Assembly (NCBI GenBank): GCA_028291285.1
Contig: JAQGIJ010000051.1
Span: 1-8,447 of the forward strand
Reading direction: 5' to 3'
From: Phenylobacterium sp.
Lineage (GTDB): Bacteria > Pseudomonadota > Alphaproteobacteria > Caulobacterales > Caulobacteraceae
Length of the DNA: 8,447 bases
In this document: in pieces, positions 6,054 to 8,447 of the stretch
Numbering within the stretch: position 1 is the first letter of the stretch
How the letters are laid out: every line of letters starts with the position of its first letter
Notes under the pieces: generated by a model
What the model saw: only the letters and a program-made list of their open reading frames with translations
What the model was told of the DNA's origin: nothing
Database searches by the model: none
Translations under genes and position numbers: made by a program

Positions 6054-7280
6054 ATGGAACTGGCTTGGACTGGTCTCGACCTCGCTTTTCGCGACGAGGT
6101 GCGCGCCTTCCTCGCGGCAAACCTGACGCCGGAGATCCGCAGGGCTGGCGAGCTGATGACCAGCGTCTACGCCGATCACGACCTCAGCCTCGCCTGGCAG
6201 CACATCCTCGCCAAACAGGGCTGGGCCGCGCCGAGCTGGCCCGTCGAATACGGCGGCTGCGCCTGGCGGCCCGCTCAGCGCTACGTGTTCGCGCGTGAGT
6301 GCGCGGCGGCCGGAGCGCCTCCGCTCTCGCCGATGGGGATCCAGATGGTCGCGCCGGCGATCATCCGCTACGGCTCCCCGGAGCAGCGCGCCTTCTACCT
6401 TCCCCGGATCCTGAGCGGCGAGCACATCTGGTGCCAGGGCTTCTCCGAACCGAACTCCGGCTCCGACCTGGCCTCGCTGCAGATGGCTGCGGTCGACGAC
6501 GGCGACGCCTTCGTCTGCACCGGCGCCAAGATCTGGACCACGCACGCCAATGTCGCGAACTGGATCTTCTGTCTGGTCCGCACGTCCCGCGAGGGCCGCA
6601 AGCAGGACGGGATCACCTTCCTTCTGATCGAGATGGGCTCGCCCGGCATCGAGGTGCGGCCCGTGCTGATGAGCTCCGGGGAACACATCCAAAATCAGGT
6701 TTTCTTCGACGAGGTCCGCGTGCCCAAGGGCAACGTCATCGGTCGGATCGGCGAAGGCTGGACGGTCGCCAAGTCCCTCCTGGAGTTCGAGCGCGGCAGC
6801 GCCCACGCGCCGGGGCTGCAGTCGCGGATGGACAAGCTGGTCCGCGACGCGGCGAAAGCGGCGGGCGCCGACGGTCTCAGCCTGATCGAAGAGCCGTTGT
6901 TCGCGGCGAAGGTCGCCGCCCTCCAGGTGCAGCTCGATGTGCTGGAGACGCTCGAATATCGGATTCTTGCAGGCGGGCCGAACGGGGTGATGCTCGCCGC
7001 GCCCTCCGTGCTGAAGATCCTCGGCACCGAGCTTGCTCAGAGCATCAGCGAGTTGGCGTTCGAGGCCGCCGGCCCGCAGGCTCGCCCGTATCAGCCTCAC
7101 GCCGGCGTTCCCGGTGGCCCGGTCCCCAACTTTCTGCCGCCCCCGGACCACTACATCTCAGGCGAGACCTGGGAGGCGCTTGCGCCCCTGCGTTATCTCA
7201 ATGGAAGGGCGGCCTCGATCTACGCCGGGTCGAACGAGATCCAGCGCAACATCCTGGCCAAGGCTCTGCTTGGGCTCTGA
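6054..7280 (+). CDS. Acyl-CoA dehydrogenase, FSEP-type (catalytic-type) subunit
   Basis: A 408-residue FAD-dependent acyl-CoA dehydrogenase that should introduce an alpha-beta double bond into an acyl-CoA and pass electrons to electron-transfer flavoprotein. The substrate/flavin loop CQGFSEPNSGSDLASL lies at 127-142, KIWTTHA at 159-165, and the C-terminal YAGSNEIQRNI at 390-400. The usual MCAD-type Glu of YEG is Ala391 here. E246 in LEFERG sits where isovaleryl-CoA-type enzymes carry the base, so I infer it as catalytic. The Arg-QFG and QxxGGxG flavin motifs of homotetrameric enzymes are not visible; the next gene has counterparts. This resembles the FadE29-like half of alpha2-beta2 ACADs used in steroid side-chain degradation. 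GAGG six bases before the ATG supports the start. It is divergent from GntR and ends two bases from the other dehydrogenase, which faces it. The substrate is unknown. Confidence 0.93.
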   Translation: MELAWTGLDLAFRDEVRAFLAANLTPEIRRAGELMTSVYADHDLSLAWQHILAKQGWAAPSWPVEYGGCAWRPAQRYVFARECAAAGAPPLSPMGIQMVAPAIIRYGSPEQRAFYLPRILSGEHIWCQGFSEPNSGSDLASLQMAAVDDGDAFVCTGAKIWTTHANVANWIFCLVRTSREGRKQDGITFLLIEMGSPGIEVRPVLMSSGEHIQNQVFFDEVRVPKGNVIGRIGEGWTVAKSLLEFERGSAHAPGLQSRMDKLVRDAAKAAGADGLSLIEEPLFAAKVAALQVQLDVLETLEYRILAGGPNGVMLAAPSVLKILGTELAQSISELAFEAAGPQARPYQPHAGVPGGPVPNFLPPPDHYISGETWEALAPLRYLNGRAASIYAGSNEIQRNILAKALLGL

Positions 7281-7282
7281 GC

Positions 7283-8419
7283 TTACGCGGCCGGGCGCTC
7301 GGTCAGTCGGGCATAGCGCGCGAGATGATGGTCGGCCGAGCCGAACTCGCCTTCGATCACGCTCAGCCGCTTGAAGTAATGGCCCACGGTGAGCTCTTCG
7401 GTCATGCCCATCGCCCCGTGCAGCTGCACCGCCTGTTGTCCGACGAAGCGCGCGGTCTTGCCGATCGTCACCTTGGCGGCGGAGACCGCCCGGGACCGCT
7501 CCGCGGCCGGGAGATCGAGCTTGAGCGTGGCGAGGTAGACTGCCGAGGTGGCCTGCTCGACCGCCAGGTACATGTCGGCGATGCGATGCTGCAGAGCCTG
7601 GAAGGTCCCGATCGGAGCGCCGAACTGATGGCGCTGATTGGCATAGGCGATCGTAGTGGCCAGGAGCTGGCGCATCGCGCCCACCGCCTCGGCGCAGACG
7701 GCCGCCGCGGCCTCGTCGAGCACCAGGTCGATCAGGGGAAGCGCAGCTCCGGCCTCGCCCAGCAGCACGCCGGACGTGTCCTCGAACTTCAGGTCCGCGG
7801 CGGAACGGTCGTCGATGGTGCGGTAGTCGTGAGCTGAGAGCCCCGCCGCGTCCTTCTCCACGAGGAACAGGGCAACGCCACGCCGATCGCGCCGCTCGCC
7901 CGAGGTCCGGGCCGTGACGATCAGGTGCGTCGCGTGGCGGGCGCCGACGACCACGGATTTGTCGCCCGAGAGCCTCCATCGACCGTCGTCGAGACGCGCC
8001 ACGGTTGCGACCTCGCCGGGCGAATAGCGGGCGCCCGGCTCAGCCCAGGCGAAGGCGACTCGCGCCGCGCCGGCGACGATCTTCTCGAGCAGAGGCCGGG
8101 CCTCGGCGGCCTCGATCCGCTTCAGGATCCCGGCGCCGATGACGACGGTCTCCAGAAACGGCTCGATGACCAGCCATTCGCCGATCGCCTCCATGACGAT
8201 CATCGCCTCTACGGCGCCGCCATCCAGCCCGCCGGCCGCTTCCGGCGTGGTAATCCCGAGGATTCCCAGCTCGTCCGCGAACGCCGTCCAGACGTCGGGC
8301 CGCCAACCCTCGCCCGAGCAGACAGCCTTCGTCCGCGCCTCGAGGTCGTAGCGATCCCGCAGGAAGCGGGTGAGCGTGTCCTTCAGGAGGACCTGCTCTT
8401 CCGTGAAATCGAAATTCAC
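7283..8419 (-). CDS. Acyl-CoA dehydrogenase family protein, FadE28-like (partner-type) subunit
   Basis: A 378-residue acyl-CoA dehydrogenase homologue. It starts MNFDFTEEQVLLKDTLTRFL, typical of the N-terminal helical domain. The usual FSEPxxGSD loop is degenerate (FAWAEPGARYSP at 123-134). In the C-terminal domain it keeps RHQFGAPIGTFQALQHRIADM (263-283) and QLHGAMGMTEE (332-342), the flavin-contact motifs missing from the neighbouring ACAD, and lacks the YxGxxEIQ end. This matches the FadE28-like half of heteromeric ACADs, so I infer a complex with the 6054-7280 product. The start is GTG at 8419, with GGAG (8429-8426) six bases upstream. The gene probably belongs to a leftward operon entering from beyond the right edge. 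It meets the other dehydrogenase tail to tail with only two bases between stop codons and no visible terminator. Confidence 0.92.
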   Translation of the reverse strand: MNFDFTEEQVLLKDTLTRFLRDRYDLEARTKAVCSGEGWRPDVWTAFADELGILGITTPEAAGGLDGGAVEAMIVMEAIGEWLVIEPFLETVVIGAGILKRIEAAEARPLLEKIVAGAARVAFAWAEPGARYSPGEVATVARLDDGRWRLSGDKSVVVGARHATHLIVTARTSGERRDRRGVALFLVEKDAAGLSAHDYRTIDDRSAADLKFEDTSGVLLGEAGAALPLIDLVLDEAAAAVCAEAVGAMRQLLATTIAYANQRHQFGAPIGTFQALQHRIADMYLAVEQATSAVYLATLKLDLPAAERSRAVSAAKVTIGKTARFVGQQAVQLHGAMGMTEELTVGHYFKRLSVIEGEFGSADHHLARYARLTERPAA

Positions 8420-8447
8420 CCCTGGCTCCCGTATCCTTGAACTGTCT

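Noticed and set aside
6021..7837. Long open frames overlapping the first acyl-CoA dehydrogenase on both strands
   Set aside because: They are compositionally biased translations of the real ACAD gene in wrong frames.

Overview
The window is GC-rich, densely coded bacterial DNA. It holds eight protein genes, several with TTG or GTG starts and Shine-Dalgarno motifs. The mix of LysR, IclR and FCD-type GntR regulators, paired acyl-CoA dehydrogenases (ACADs), a patatin lipoprotein and a CBS-domain protein suggests a metabolically versatile proteobacterium. An alphaproteobacterium of the Caulobacterales or sphingomonad type is my guess from composition and gene content. No marker gene here proves it. 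I see no rRNA, tRNA, CRISPR array, insertion sequence or phage gene.

Left part (1-1903): a LysR-type regulator on the minus strand runs off the left edge, lacking only a few C-terminal residues. It is divergent from a plus-strand protein made of two tandem CBS-pair modules. The 181-base gap between them should hold both promoters.

Middle part (1919-3801, minus strand): a patatin-like lipoprotein is followed by an unrecognised single-pass membrane protein whose probable TTG start overlaps the patatin stop codon. They look like a translationally coupled pair. The CBS gene meets this pair tail to tail across 15 bases. Upstream of the patatin, 3802-4120 is a gene-poor stretch with what looks like the decayed 3' end of a short-chain dehydrogenase gene.

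Right part (4121-8419): an IclR regulator and an FCD-type GntR regulator both read leftward. The IclR gene has its own strong-looking promoter and a leader of about 160 bases with overlapping inverted repeats. The GntR gene is divergent from an acyl-CoA dehydrogenase on the plus strand. That gene ends two bases from the stop codon of a second, sequence-divergent acyl-CoA dehydrogenase on the minus strand. The two resemble the complementary subunits of the alpha2-beta2 ACADs known from side-chain and ring degradation of steroids and similar acyl-CoAs. The most likely theme is regulated beta-oxidation of an unusual acyl-CoA, sensed by GntR and perhaps IclR. The substrate cannot be read from this sequence.

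I found no clear new defence or mobile system. The best candidates for something undescribed are the patatin/membrane-protein pair, the tail-to-tail ACAD pair and the structured IclR leader.
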